From assembly GCA_016199835.1 (NCBI GenBank), contig JACQFX010000067.1:40815-104814 (forward strand): a stretch of DNA of 64,000 nt, written 5' to 3'. Position 1 is the first letter of the stretch; every line of letters begins with the position of its first letter. The stretch is from Nitrosomonadales bacterium. Its GTDB lineage: Bacteria > Pseudomonadota > Gammaproteobacteria > Burkholderiales > Gallionellaceae. The notes beneath the pieces are model-generated. The model was not told the origin of the DNA and did no database searches. It was given only the letters and a program-made list of their open reading frames with translations. The translations under genes and the position numbers were made by a program. Positions 1 through 9,180 of the stretch are shown one piece after another.

Positions 1-84
1 GTAGGCTACCAGAATGTGCTTGCCGTTCTTGATCAGTTCGGCTTCTTTCAGGTCAAGGTTGGAATAACGTGCTGATTGATCCAT
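1..84 (-). CDS. cbbM: Form II RuBisCO large subunit, N-terminal fragment
   Basis: The 28 codons visible start [19 protein letters not shown] and continue to HILVAY. This matches the strongly conserved N-terminus of form II ribulose-1,5-bisphosphate carboxylase (CbbM), the CO2-fixing enzyme of the Calvin cycle. The gene runs off the left edge of the window. A GGGGAG ribosome-binding sequence lies a few bases upstream of the ATG at 84. It is divergent from cbbR, the usual arrangement for a CbbR-controlled RuBisCO gene. Active-site residues lie outside the window, so the call rests on the N-terminus and the neighbour. Confidence 0.85.
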   Translation of the reverse strand, partial: MDQSARYSNLDLKEAELIKNGKHILVAY

Positions 85-213
85 TTCTAGGCTCCCCGAT
101 AGTTGAATGAAATGCTGCGATGGGTGCCACTATAGACACCCAGTACTATAAATAACAGTCAAACATTTTTATCATCATCATAATAAATGCTTATGGCTGT
201 GCTACGATGCCGC
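85..213. promoter_or_regulatory. cbbM-cbbR divergent control region
   Basis: This AT-rich spacer separates divergent cbbM and cbbR. It contains a direct repeat of ACTATA at 129-134 and 145-150, 16 bp apart, and a TTGACT hexamer on the minus strand (162-157). LysR regulators of this family bind T-N11-A type sites between their own gene and the target, so CbbR binding here is expected. I could not assign a canonical -10/-35 pair with 17-bp spacing, which is common for activator-dependent promoters. Confidence 0.5.
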
Positions 214-1146
214 ATGCTCCACCTTACCCTCCGACAATTACAAGTATTCGAGATGACTGCGCGCCATCTCAGCCATACTGTTGCCGCAAAGGAGCTCTAT
301 TTGTCGCAGCCTGCTGTCTCCATGCAGCTCAAACAACTGGAGCAGAACATCGGCCTGCCGTTGTTCGAACAGGTAGGCAAACAACTGCACCTCACCGCAG
401 CCGGACGCGAACTGCTGCATTACAGTCGCAGCATACTCCAGCAAGTACAGGAGATGGATGCGGTGTTCGCCGAAATGAAAGGGCTGGAGCGCGGCCAGCT
501 CAACATCGCCGTAGTAAGTACGGCGAATTATTTCATGCCGCAGCTGCTCGCCAAATTCATTCGCCTGCATCCCAGAATCAATGTCAGTCTCTCCGTCGCC
601 AATCGCGACACCGTCATCCGGCAACTTGCTGACAACACCGCCGACCTCGCCATCATGGGTCAGCCACCCGAAGGCGCAGAGATGGTATCGCAAGCCTTCA
701 TGGAAAATCCGCTGGTGGTAATCGCCGCCCCCGATCATCCGCTGGCAAAGCAGAAAAAAATCCAACCGCGCCAGCTCGCCAAAGAAACTTTTCTGCTGCG
801 CGAACAGGGTTCCGGCACACGCGGCGTAGTCGAACGTTTTTTTGCCAGCCATCGCCTGCCGCTACCCGCGCATATGGAGATGGACACCAACGAGGCAATC
901 AAACAATCGGTGAGCGCCCATATCGGTATCGGCATCATCTCGCGCCACGGCATCGAACTGGAGCTGGAAACGCATCGTCTGTGCATCCTTGCTGTGGATG
1001 GATTTCCCATCGTGCGTAACTGGCACATCGTGCAACGCAAAAACCAGCGTTTGTCCATTGCCGCGCATGCTTTTCATCTTTTTCTGCTGGAAGCGGCGGC
1101 ACAACTGGCCGCACCAGCAACGCCACGTAAAGCTTACAGAAAATAA
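214..1146 (+). CDS. cbbR: LysR-type transcriptional regulator CbbR
   Basis: The product is a LysR-family regulator of about 310 residues. The N-terminal winged helix-turn-helix (residues about 5-65) reads LTLRQLQVFEMTARHLSHT and then QPAVSMQLKQLE, typical of CbbR proteins. The rest is the two-lobed effector domain. CbbR activates RuBisCO operons in response to Calvin-cycle metabolites, and this gene is divergent from cbbM, which fixes its likely target. I chose ATG at 214 because family members begin shortly before LTLRQLQVF. An in-frame ATG at 187 would add nine residues. Neither has a clear ribosome-binding site. Confidence 0.9.
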   Translation: MLHLTLRQLQVFEMTARHLSHTVAAKELYLSQPAVSMQLKQLEQNIGLPLFEQVGKQLHLTAAGRELLHYSRSILQQVQEMDAVFAEMKGLERGQLNIAVVSTANYFMPQLLAKFIRLHPRINVSLSVANRDTVIRQLADNTADLAIMGQPPEGAEMVSQAFMENPLVVIAAPDHPLAKQKKIQPRQLAKETFLLREQGSGTRGVVERFFASHRLPLPAHMEMDTNEAIKQSVSAHIGIGIISRHGIELELETHRLCILAVDGFPIVRNWHIVQRKNQRLSIAAHAFHLFLLEAAAQLAAPATPRKAYRK

Positions 1147-1253
1147 ACCCGTGTGACATACATCACTGAACCTGCTGAACTGCACATGCACAATGAACCA
1201 CATGTAGGGAATGTGGCAGCGACTTTCAGCTGCAAATCAGCAAGGAGTGAGTC
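1147..1253 (+). promoter_or_regulatory. CRP/FNR-type palindrome upstream of small membrane gene
   Basis: At 1152-1167 the sequence TGTGACATACATCACT matches the CRP consensus TGTGA-N6-TCACA in nine of ten fixed positions. It lies about 87 bases before the ATG of a 37-codon gene and just after the cbbR stop. A CRP/FNR-superfamily activator site for the small gene is the natural reading. The spacing is only compatible with, not proof of, a class I or II promoter, and no clear -10 was identified. Confidence 0.4.
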
Positions 1254-1367
1254 ATGGATCCGAAACAGGCCATCATTTTAGGTTTCGTTGTGGGTATGGT
1301 TTTATTCGTAATACTTGAACGCACAGGAATTATATATAAGTGGTTCGACAAGTGGGATAGCAGATAA
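1254..1367 (+). CDS. Small single-pass membrane peptide, 37 aa
   Basis: This short reading frame starts with ATG at 1254, preceded by a good ribosome-binding site (AAGGAG, 1242-1247, six bases away). The peptide begins MDPKQAIILGFVVGMVLF. It has one hydrophobic segment (residues 6-20) and a charged C-terminal tail with two Trp residues. It sits between cbbR and a bidirectional terminator, downstream of a CRP-like palindrome, so it looks like its own small transcription unit. I do not recognise the family. Size and topology resemble short accessory subunits of membrane complexes, but that is only a possibility. Confidence 0.55.
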   Translation: MDPKQAIILGFVVGMVLFVILERTGIIYKWFDKWDSR

Positions 1368-1417
1368 TCAGGCTTGATCGGGTTTCAGGTTTTATATTCT
1401 CGTTTCTACACCCAATG

Positions 1418-1450
1418 AAAAAGGCGACCGCTTGGGCCGCCTTTCTGTTT
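1418..1450. terminator. Bidirectional hairpin between small gene and fba
   Basis: The stem AAGGCG (1421-1426) pairs with CGCCTT (1438-1443). It is followed on the plus strand by TTCTGTTTT and, on the minus strand, by a T-run read from the AAAAA before the stem. It can end transcripts from the small plus-strand gene and from the minus-strand fba operon, which converge here. Confidence 0.75.
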
Positions 1451-1464
1451 TCCGCTGATCGTGC

Positions 1465-2529
1465 TTACTTGATGATCGCGTTCAACTCACCCTTGGTGTA
1501 ACGGGTCGCCATCGCATCCAGCGAAATCGGCTTGATCTTGCCAGCCTGGCCTGCACAACCAAAGGCTTCGTAACGCGCCTTGCAGATCGCCTTCATGGCC
1601 TTGGTGGTTTCGGCCAGGAACTTGCGCGGATCGAAGTCCTTGGGGTTGTTCGCGAGATAACGGCGCGTCGCACCCGTGGAAGCCATGCGCAGATCGGTAT
1701 CGATGTTTACTTTGCGCACACCGTGCTTGATGCCTTCGACGATCTCCGCGACCGGCACGCCGTAGGTCTGCGGCATCGCACCGCCGAACTGGTTGATGAT
1801 CTCCAGCCATTCCTGCGGCACACTGGAAGAACCGTGCATTACCAGATGGGTGTTGGGAATGCGCGCATGGATTTCCTTGATGCGGCTGATCGCCAGCGTG
1901 TCGCCTGTGGGCGGCTTGGTGAATTTGTATGCACCGTGCGAAGTGCCAATCGCGATTGCCAGTGCGTCCACTTGCGTAAGCTTGACGAATTCTGCTGCTT
2001 CGTTCGGGTCAGTCAGCAACTGATCGTGCGACAGCACGCCTTCCGCGCCGTGGCCATCTTCCTTCTCGCCGTGGCCGGATTCGAGCGAGCCGAGGCAACC
2101 CAGTTCGCCCTCGACCGAGACGCCGACTGCATGGGACATTTCCACCACCTGGCGCGTGACGTTCACGTTGTATTCGAAAGAAGAGGGCGTCTTGCCGTCG
2201 GTCATCAGCGAACCGTCCATCATCACGCTGGAGAAGCCGGACTTGATGGCCTGGATGCAGATCGCGGGCGACGCGCCGTGATCCTGATGCATCACGACAG
2301 GGATGTGCGGATACATTTCGACAGCGGCTTCGATCAGGTGACGCAGGAACGCTTCGCCCGCATATTTGCGCGCACCGGCGGAGCCTTGCATGATGACCGG
2401 GCTGTTGGTTTCATCCGCCGCCTCCATGATCGCCTTGACCTGTTCCAGGTTGTTGACGTTGAACGCGGGCAGACCATAGCTGTGTTCCGCCGCATGGTCC
2501 AGCAGTTGACGCAATGATACGAGAGCCAT
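1465..2529 (-). CDS. fba: Fructose-bisphosphate aldolase, class II
   Basis: This 354-residue class II (metal-dependent) aldolase interconverts fructose 1,6-bisphosphate with DHAP and glyceraldehyde 3-phosphate. It also makes sedoheptulose bisphosphate in the Calvin cycle. The HQDHGAS motif at residues 81-87 holds the catalytic Asp and the first zinc His. Further zinc ligands lie in GTSHGAYKF and [10 protein letters not shown]. The insert rich in Gly, His and Glu around residues 150-165 is typical of the Calvin-type subgroup (CbbA). It is the last gene of the tkt-gap-pgk-pyk-fba run and ends just before a terminator hairpin. Confidence 0.95.
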   Translation of the reverse strand: MALVSLRQLLDHAAEHSYGLPAFNVNNLEQVKAIMEAADETNSPVIMQGSAGARKYAGEAFLRHLIEAAVEMYPHIPVVMHQDHGASPAICIQAIKSGFSSVMMDGSLMTDGKTPSSFEYNVNVTRQVVEMSHAVGVSVEGELGCLGSLESGHGEKEDGHGAEGVLSHDQLLTDPNEAAEFVKLTQVDALAIAIGTSHGAYKFTKPPTGDTLAISRIKEIHARIPNTHLVMHGSSSVPQEWLEIINQFGGAMPQTYGVPVAEIVEGIKHGVRKVNIDTDLRMASTGATRRYLANNPKDFDPRKFLAETTKAMKAICKARYEAFGCAGQAGKIKPISLDAMATRYTKGELNAIIK

Positions 2530-2556
2530 TTTTTTCTCCTTCAGACTAAATAAAAT

Positions 2557-3993
2557 TTATTTTTTATGGTCGCCGACACGCACAATCTTCAGCGTATTCG
2601 TGTGGCCGCTCTTGCCGATGGCTTCGCCTACCGTCATTACCATCAAATCGCCGTCCTCAACCAAACCCGATTGCACCAGTTTTTCTTCCGCTTCCAGCAA
2701 TGTTGCCGATGGATCTTTGGAACTGGACTTGAATACGATAGGATGCACTCCGCTGAACAAGGTGACCTTGGTCAAGGTCGCCTCCACCGGAGTCAGCGCA
2801 AAGATAGGCACGCCCGCATTGACCCGTGACATCCACAGCGCGGTGGAGCCAGACTGGGTCAATGCCACGATGGCCTTGACCTTGAAATGCGATGCTGCGT
2901 ACAGCGCTGACATGGCGATGGATTGATCGACACGATTGAACTTGCTGTGCGACAGGCGATGATCGGTCGAACTGTCTTCTTTTTCCTTTTCGGCCTGGAC
3001 GCAGATGCGCGCCATGGCTTGTATGGTTTCGACCGGATAATCGCCTACAGCGGTTTCCGCCGACAACATCACCGCATCGGTGCCGTCCAGCACCGCATTC
3101 GCCACGTCCGACACTTCCGCACGCGTGGGGATCGGGTTGGAAATCATCGACTCCATCATCTGTGTGGCGGTGATAACCAGCTTGTTGCGCGCGCGCGCCA
3201 TCTTGATCATGCGCTTCTGCAAACCCGGCACGGCGGCATCGCCCACTTCCACCGACAAATCGCCGCGCGCCACCATGATGGCGTCCGACGCATCAATGAT
3301 CTCGCCCAGCACGGGTATAGCCTCGGCGCGCTCGATTTTGGCCACCAGCAGGCTCTTGCCGCCCGCTTCGTGCATCAATTCGCGCGCCAGATGCATATCG
3401 TCCGCCGAACGCGGGAACGACACAGCCAGAAAGTCGGCCTTGATCAGCGCTGCCGTCTTGATGTCTTCCTTGTCCTTGTCGGTCAGCGCGGGTGCGGTCA
3501 AGCCGCCACCCTTGCGGTTAATACCCTTGTTGTTGGACAACACACCGCCGCGCACAACCCTGCAATGAACCTCGGTACCCCTCACCTCGGCCACATCGAA
3601 TTCCAGCATGCCATCGTTCAGCAGCAGCACCGAACCCTTGCTCACGTCATTGGGCAATTCCTTGTAATCAAGGCCGACACGCTCCTGGTTGCCGAGCCCG
3701 TCCCATGCGGCATCCAGGATAAACATATCGCCCTTGTTCAGAATGATCTTGTCATTCTTGAATTTGCGCACCCGGATCTTGGGACCTTGCAGGTCAGCCA
3801 ATATGCCCACTGTGCGGCCAACGGCGATCGCCGCCGCACGTACCTTGTCGGCGCGCGCCATATGATCCTGCGGCGAGCCATGCGAAAAATTCATGCGCAC
3901 CACGTCCACCCCGGCACTGATCATTTGCTCCAGCACTTTAGCATCGCTGGAAGCTGGGCCGAGAGTTGCAACTATTTTTGTTCTACGTAACAT
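2557..3993 (-). CDS. pyk: Pyruvate kinase
   Basis: The 478-residue product converts phosphoenolpyruvate and ADP to pyruvate and ATP. It starts MLRRTKIVATLGPASSD, the standard N-terminus of the family, and contains the barrel motif VAKIERAEAI and the active-site segment IMVARGDLSVEVG. The start at 3993 is chosen because AAGGA lies five bases upstream. The ATG at 3996 is a close alternative, and the longer open frame upstream reads through a palindromic repeat and is not coding. It lies 27 bases before fba, so the two are probably co-transcribed. Confidence 0.95.
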   Translation of the reverse strand: MLRRTKIVATLGPASSDAKVLEQMISAGVDVVRMNFSHGSPQDHMARADKVRAAAIAVGRTVGILADLQGPKIRVRKFKNDKIILNKGDMFILDAAWDGLGNQERVGLDYKELPNDVSKGSVLLLNDGMLEFDVAEVRGTEVHCRVVRGGVLSNNKGINRKGGGLTAPALTDKDKEDIKTAALIKADFLAVSFPRSADDMHLARELMHEAGGKSLLVAKIERAEAIPVLGEIIDASDAIMVARGDLSVEVGDAAVPGLQKRMIKMARARNKLVITATQMMESMISNPIPTRAEVSDVANAVLDGTDAVMLSAETAVGDYPVETIQAMARICVQAEKEKEDSSTDHRLSHSKFNRVDQSIAMSALYAASHFKVKAIVALTQSGSTALWMSRVNAGVPIFALTPVEATLTKVTLFSGVHPIVFKSSSKDPSATLLEAEEKLVQSGLVEDGDLMVMTVGEAIGKSGHTNTLKIVRVGDHKK

Positions 3994-4013
3994 CATGTTC
4001 CTTAAGTAAACCT

Positions 4014-4092
4014 GTAGCCCGGATGCAGCCAGCAAAATCCGGGGGATAACGTATACATCGCCCCGGATTTCACGTTGTTTCATCCGGGCTAC
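4014..4092. repeat. REPIN-like paired hairpin, GTAGCCCGGAT family
   Basis: The ends are a perfect 12-bp inverted repeat, GTAGCCCGGATG (4014-4025) and CATCCGGGCTAC (4081-4092). Each half is also its own hairpin, with CCCGGAT pairing with ATCCGGG on the left and CCGGAT with ATCCGG on the right. Two inverted REP units with a GTAG head form the structure called a REPIN, moved in other bacteria by RAYT (TnpA_REP) proteins. It sits between pgk and pyk and could affect mRNA stability inside the operon. Confidence 0.8.
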
Positions 4093-4102
4093 AAGCTGCA
4101 GG

Positions 4103-4126
4103 GTGCAGGGTGCACGCACCCTGCAC
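4103..4126. repeat. GC-rich hairpin next to pgk stop
   Basis: GTGCAGGGTG (4103-4112) and CACCCTGCAC (4117-4126) form a perfect 10-bp stem with a 4-base loop, a few bases downstream of the pgk stop codon. No T-run follows on the pgk strand, so it is more likely an mRNA-stabilising hairpin than an intrinsic terminator. The unit GCAGGGT is also present in one more upstream copy. Confidence 0.6.
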
Positions 4127-4131
4127 TGAAT

Positions 4132-5316
4132 TTATTTCGCGGCGCGCTGTTCCAGAATCTCGACGGCAGGCAAAGTCTTGCCTTCGAGGAATTCGAGGAA
4201 CGCACCACCGGCGGTGGAGATGTAAGACACCTTGTCGTAGATGTCGTATTTCTGGATCGCGGCTATGGTGTCGCCGCCGCCGGCCAGCGTGAATGCCTTG
4301 GTATTGGCGATAGCCATGGCGATGGTCTTGGTGCCTGCGCCGAATTGGTCGAACTCGAACACGCCGACCGGGCCGTTCCACACCACGGTACCCGCCTTCA
4401 TGATGATGTCGGCCAGCTCTTGCGCACTCTTGGGGCCGATGTCAAAAATCATGTCGTCGTCAGCCACGTCATCGGCACTCTTTTGCACCGCAGGCTCGTT
4501 GGCATCGAATTTCTTGCCCACCACCACGTCGGTTGCGATGGGGATAGTCGCGCCGCGCGCGGTCATTTTTTTCATGAGTGCCTGGGCCGTCGGCACCAGG
4601 TCGTCTTCGCACAATGATTTGCCGACCTTCTTGCCTGCCGCCTTGAGGAAGGTGTTGGCGATACCGCCGCCGACTACCAGTTGTTCGCATTTCTCGGACA
4701 ACGATTCGAGCACCGTCAATTTCGTGGAAACCTTGCTGCCGCCAACGATAGCGACCATAGGGCGCGCCGGGCTGAGCAGAGCCTTGGTCAGGGCGTCCAG
4801 TTCTTCGGTCAGCAGCATGCCCGCACAAGCCACGGGGGCAAATTTGGCCACGCCGTGGGTGGAGGCTTCGGCGCGATGCGCGGTACCGAACGCATCCATC
4901 ACGAACACATCGCACAGTGCGGCGTATTTCTTCGCCGTGTCGTCCACATTTTTCTTCTCGCCCTTGTTGATGCGGCAATTTTCCAGCAGCACGAGTTCGC
5001 CCGCAGCTACATCGAAACCACCCTCCACCCAATCCTTGATCAGGCGTACCGGCTTGCCCAGGCGCGCGGCGATGTTGTCAGCTACCGGCTTCAGCGAATT
5101 CTCTTCTGTCCACAGGCCTTCTTCCGGGCGTCCCAGATGGGAAGTCACCATCACCTTGGCACCAGCTTGCAGGCAATGATTGATGGTGGCCATCGAAGCG
5201 GTGATACGCGCGTCGGACGTAACCTTGCCTTCGCTGACCGGCACGTTGAGGTCGGCGCGGATCAGCACGCGCTTTCCAGAGAGATCGAGATCAGTCATGC
5301 GGATGAAATTAGCCAT
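4132..5316 (-). CDS. pgk: Phosphoglycerate kinase
   Basis: This 394-residue enzyme transfers phosphate between ATP and 3-phosphoglycerate, in both glycolysis and the Calvin cycle. The N-terminal substrate-binding segment RADLNVPV is at residues 20-27, and the nucleotide-binding loop GGGDT is near the C-terminus. Length matches the bacterial family. An AGGAG-type ribosome-binding site precedes the ATG. Paired-hairpin repeats lie on both sides of the gene. Confidence 0.97.
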   Translation of the reverse strand: MANFIRMTDLDLSGKRVLIRADLNVPVSEGKVTSDARITASMATINHCLQAGAKVMVTSHLGRPEEGLWTEENSLKPVADNIAARLGKPVRLIKDWVEGGFDVAAGELVLLENCRINKGEKKNVDDTAKKYAALCDVFVMDAFGTAHRAEASTHGVAKFAPVACAGMLLTEELDALTKALLSPARPMVAIVGGSKVSTKLTVLESLSEKCEQLVVGGGIANTFLKAAGKKVGKSLCEDDLVPTAQALMKKMTARGATIPIATDVVVGKKFDANEPAVQKSADDVADDDMIFDIGPKSAQELADIIMKAGTVVWNGPVGVFEFDQFGAGTKTIAMAIANTKAFTLAGGGDTIAAIQKYDIYDKVSYISTAGGAFLEFLEGKTLPAVEILEQRAAK

Positions 5317-5333
5317 GGAGTTTCTCCTGAGGT

Positions 5334-5408
5334 GTAGGGTGGGTTAGCGTAGCGTAACCCACCGTGTTGATTGGCGGGTTACGCCGCTAAGCGACTAACC
5401 CACCCTAC
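5334..5408. repeat. REPIN-like paired hairpin, GTAGGGTGGGTTA family
   Basis: A perfect 14-bp inverted repeat (GTAGGGTGGGTTAG at 5334-5347, CTAACCCACCCTAC at 5395-5408) frames two internal hairpins, each built from GGGTTA and TAACCC. Architecture and GTAG/CTAC ends match the element at 4014, but the core sequence is different, so it is a separate family. It fills most of the gap-pgk spacer and ends three bases from the gap stop codon. Confidence 0.8.
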
Positions 5409-5411
5409 ATG

Positions 5412-6437
<1,026 letters not shown>

Positions 6438-8459
6438 CTAGAGTACGCCCTTGACGGTTTTCACGACATTCTCAACCGTAAAGCCAAAATGCTTGAACAG
6501 CTCGCCTGCGGGAGCGGATTCACCGAAGCAATCCATGCCGACCACCGCGCCTTCCAGCCCGACGTATTTGTACCAGAGTCCGGTCACGCCCGCTTCGACA
6601 GCCACACGTTTCACGCCCTTGGGCAGCACGCTGTCCTTGTAAGCCCCGTCCTGGCGATCGAAGGCATTGGTCGAAGGCATAGATACCACGCGCACATTGA
6701 TACCTTCCGTTGCCAGCGCAGCTTGCGCCTTCATCGCCAGATCCACTTCGGAACCGGTGGCGATGATGATGGCTTGCGGCTTGCCGCCTGCAGCTTCGGA
6801 CAGCACATATCCGCCTTTGCGGATGTTGGCGATCTGCGCTGCATCGCGCTTCTGGAATGCCAGATTCTGGCGGCTGAATATCAGCGAAGATGGCCCGGTC
6901 TGACGTTCTACCGCAGCTACCCAGGACACGACCGATTCGACGGTGTCGCACGGGCGCCAGGTGTCCATATTGGGAATGAAACGCAGCGTGGTGGTCTGCT
7001 CGACCGGCTGGTGGGTCGGGCCATCTTCGCCCAGACCGATGGAATCATGAGTGAACACAAAGATCACGCGCTGCTTCATCAATGCCGACATGCGCAAGGC
7101 ATTGCGCGCGTATTCCGAGAACATCAGGAACGTGCCGCCAAACGGCAACAAACCGCCATGCAGCGCCATGCCGTTCATGATGTGCGACATGCCGAATTCG
7201 CGCACGCCGTAGCTGATGTAGTTGCCGGGCTTCTTGCCGCTCACATGATGAGCACCGGTCCAGTTGGTCAGGTTGGAGCCGGTCAGGTCGGCAGAGCCAC
7301 CGAGAAATTCGGGCAATGCCGGAACCAATGCATTGATCGCATTCTGCGAAGCCTTGCGCGTGGCGATGGTCTCGCCCTTCTCGTTGATCTGTGCGATTGC
7401 TTTGGCGGCATGCTCTGCCCAGCCAACCGGCAGATCACCCTTCATGCGGCGTTCGAATTCGGCGGCTTCGTTCGGGAATGCCATTTTGTATTCAGCAAAC
7501 TTGTTGTTCCACAGGCTTTCCAACCCTTCACCCTTGGTGCGCGCATCCCATGCTGCATAAACATGTTGGGGAATCTCGAACGGGGGGTAATTCCAGCCGA
7601 TGTGCGCGCGCGTCGCGGCGATCTCCGCATCGCCCAATGCTGCGCCATGCACATCGTGCGTGCCTTCCTTATTGGGTGAACCTGCACCAATAATCGTCTT
7701 GCAACAGATCAGCGTAGGTTTGTCGGTCACTGCCTTGGCGGCCTTGATGGCAGCATCGATCGCGACGGAATCATGGCCCTGCACATCGGCAATGACGTGC
7801 CAGCCGTAAGCCTCGAAACGCTTGGCCGTATCGTCGGTATACCAGCCGTCGATGTGGCCGTCGATCGAAATATTGTTATCATCCCAGAACGCGATCAGCT
7901 TGCCCAAACCCCAAGTGCCGGCCAGCGCGCAGGCCTCGTGCGAGATGCCTTCCATCATGCAGCCGTCGCCCAGGAACACATAGGTGTGGTGGTTGACGAT
8001 CTCGTGGCCGGGCTTGTTGAATTCGTTGGCCAGCAGCTTCTCGGCCATCGCCATGCCGACAGCATTGGTGATGCCTTGGCCCAGCGGGCCGGTGGTGGTT
8101 TCCACGCCGACGGTATAGCCGTATTCGGGATGACCCGGAGTCTTGGAATGCATCTGGCGGAAACGCTTCAGCTCCTCCATCGGCAGGTCGTAGCCGGTCA
8201 GGTGCAACAGCGCATAAATCAGCATGGAGCCGTGGCCATTGGATTGCACAAAGCGATCGCGATCAGCCCATTTCGGATTGGCCGGATTGTGGCGCAGGTG
8301 GTGGTTCCACAGCGTCTCGGCAATTTCCGCCATACCCATAGGCGCGCCCGGGTGGCCGGAATTAGCCTTCTGCACGGCATCCATCGCCAGAGCGCGAATC
8401 GCGCCTGTCGTATCGTTAAATTTGGGGGGTCTTACATTGCGTGTTGCAGCCATTTTCAT
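6438..8459 (-). CDS. tkt: Transketolase
   Basis: This thiamine-diphosphate enzyme of about 670 residues moves two-carbon units in the pentose-phosphate and Calvin cycles (CbbT role here). The N-terminal domain carries [11 protein letters not shown] and the metal/TPP motif beginning [12 protein letters not shown] near residue 160. The pyrimidine-domain motif [19 protein letters not shown] is also present. It is the first gene of the operon that runs to fba. The ATG at 8459 has AGAGG only three bases away. An ATG two codons further in (8453) has a better nine-base spacing and may be the real start. Confidence 0.96.
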   Translation of the reverse strand: MKMAATRNVRPPKFNDTTGAIRALAMDAVQKANSGHPGAPMGMAEIAETLWNHHLRHNPANPKWADRDRFVQSNGHGSMLIYALLHLTGYDLPMEELKRFRQMHSKTPGHPEYGYTVGVETTTGPLGQGITNAVGMAMAEKLLANEFNKPGHEIVNHHTYVFLGDGCMMEGISHEACALAGTWGLGKLIAFWDDNNISIDGHIDGWYTDDTAKRFEAYGWHVIADVQGHDSVAIDAAIKAAKAVTDKPTLICCKTIIGAGSPNKEGTHDVHGAALGDAEIAATRAHIGWNYPPFEIPQHVYAAWDARTKGEGLESLWNNKFAEYKMAFPNEAAEFERRMKGDLPVGWAEHAAKAIAQINEKGETIATRKASQNAINALVPALPEFLGGSADLTGSNLTNWTGAHHVSGKKPGNYISYGVREFGMSHIMNGMALHGGLLPFGGTFLMFSEYARNALRMSALMKQRVIFVFTHDSIGLGEDGPTHQPVEQTTTLRFIPNMDTWRPCDTVESVVSWVAAVERQTGPSSLIFSRQNLAFQKRDAAQIANIRKGGYVLSEAAGGKPQAIIIATGSEVDLAMKAQAALATEGINVRVVSMPSTNAFDRQDGAYKDSVLPKGVKRVAVEAGVTGLWYKYVGLEGAVVGMDCFGESAPAGELFKHFGFTVENVVKTVKGVL

Positions 8460-8520
8460 TCGCCTCTTAACAGCCCTGAATGGGTTGTAACGTTGGATTG
8501 TTGTAGCCAGAAGGACGGCA

Positions 8521-8549
8521 ATTATGCCGCACTGCCCCGTTTAGGGCAA
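8521..8549 (-). promoter_or_regulatory. Candidate sigma-70 promoter for the tkt operon
   Basis: Read on the minus strand, TTGCCC (8549-8544) and CATAAT (8526-8521) are separated by exactly 17 bases and lie about 60 bases before the tkt start. Each hexamer differs from consensus at one or two positions. No other promoter-like pair was obvious in the 118-base tkt-ntrX spacer. Confidence 0.4.
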
Positions 8550-8577
8550 CCTTGGAACAGCCCCAGCAGCAAGCGGG

Positions 8578-9180
8578 TCATTCGTCTCCGACTTCTTTTT
8601 TGGAGGGCATGATGCCGAGTTGTTTTAGTTTGCGGTATAAGTGGGTACGCTCCAAACCGACTTTTTGTGCCATCTGGGTAACGTTGCCACTTTCTTTCTG
8701 CAAGTGGTAATTAAAATACAATGTTTCGAAATAGTCGCGCGCCTCCCTCAGGGGCAGATCCAACGGTAAAGAATACTGTCCTGCAACAGCTTGCTCCCGG
8801 CGCTGCGGCATACCCTGCCGGATCGCATGAGCCACCGTGTCCAGCAGCTTGCGCAGAGCGACCGGTTTTTCCAGGAAATCCACCGCACCGATGCGCGTCG
8901 CTTCCACTGCCGTTTCTATAGTGCCATGACCGGACATCATGATCACCGGCATGGTCAGCATATCCTGGGCCACCCATTCCCTGAGCAAAGCCACGCCGTC
9001 AGTGTCTGGCATCCAGATGTCCAGCAATACCAGATCGGGCGTTTGCCGGTTGCGATACTCGCGGGCTTGCGCGGCATTTTCTGCCAAGGCTACACTATAG
9101 CCTTCGTCGAACAGGATCTCCGAGAGCAGTTCGCGTATCCCGATCTCGTCATCCACCACCAGAATTTCCTTGGCTGTCAT
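8578..9180 (-). CDS. ntrX: NtrX-like response regulator lacking the AAA+ domain
   Basis: The 200-residue protein has a receiver domain at residues 1-120. It shows the acidic pair D10/D11, phospho-acceptor Asp54 in LLDIWMPDTDG, and Lys105 in EKP. A Fis-type helix-turn-helix follows at about 155-192 (VTQMAQKVGLERTHLYRKL). The receiver reads like NtrX, but the roughly 230-residue sigma-54-activating AAA+ domain of classic NtrX is absent. The protein probably binds DNA without acting on sigma-54. Its ATG overlaps the ntrY stop by one base, so the pair is translationally coupled. The symbol reflects similarity, not proven function. Confidence 0.85.
   Translation of the reverse strand: MTAKEILVVDDEIGIRELLSEILFDEGYSVALAENAAQAREYRNRQTPDLVLLDIWMPDTDGVALLREWVAQDMLTMPVIMMSGHGTIETAVEATRIGAVDFLEKPVALRKLLDTVAHAIRQGMPQRREQAVAGQYSLPLDLPLREARDYFETLYFNYHLQKESGNVTQMAQKVGLERTHLYRKLKQLGIMPSKKEVGDE

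Noticed and set aside
2923..3990. 355-codon plus-strand frame opposite pyk
   Set aside because: Shadow of pyruvate kinase: the translation is rich in His and Arg, has no start signal, and the sense gene is certain.
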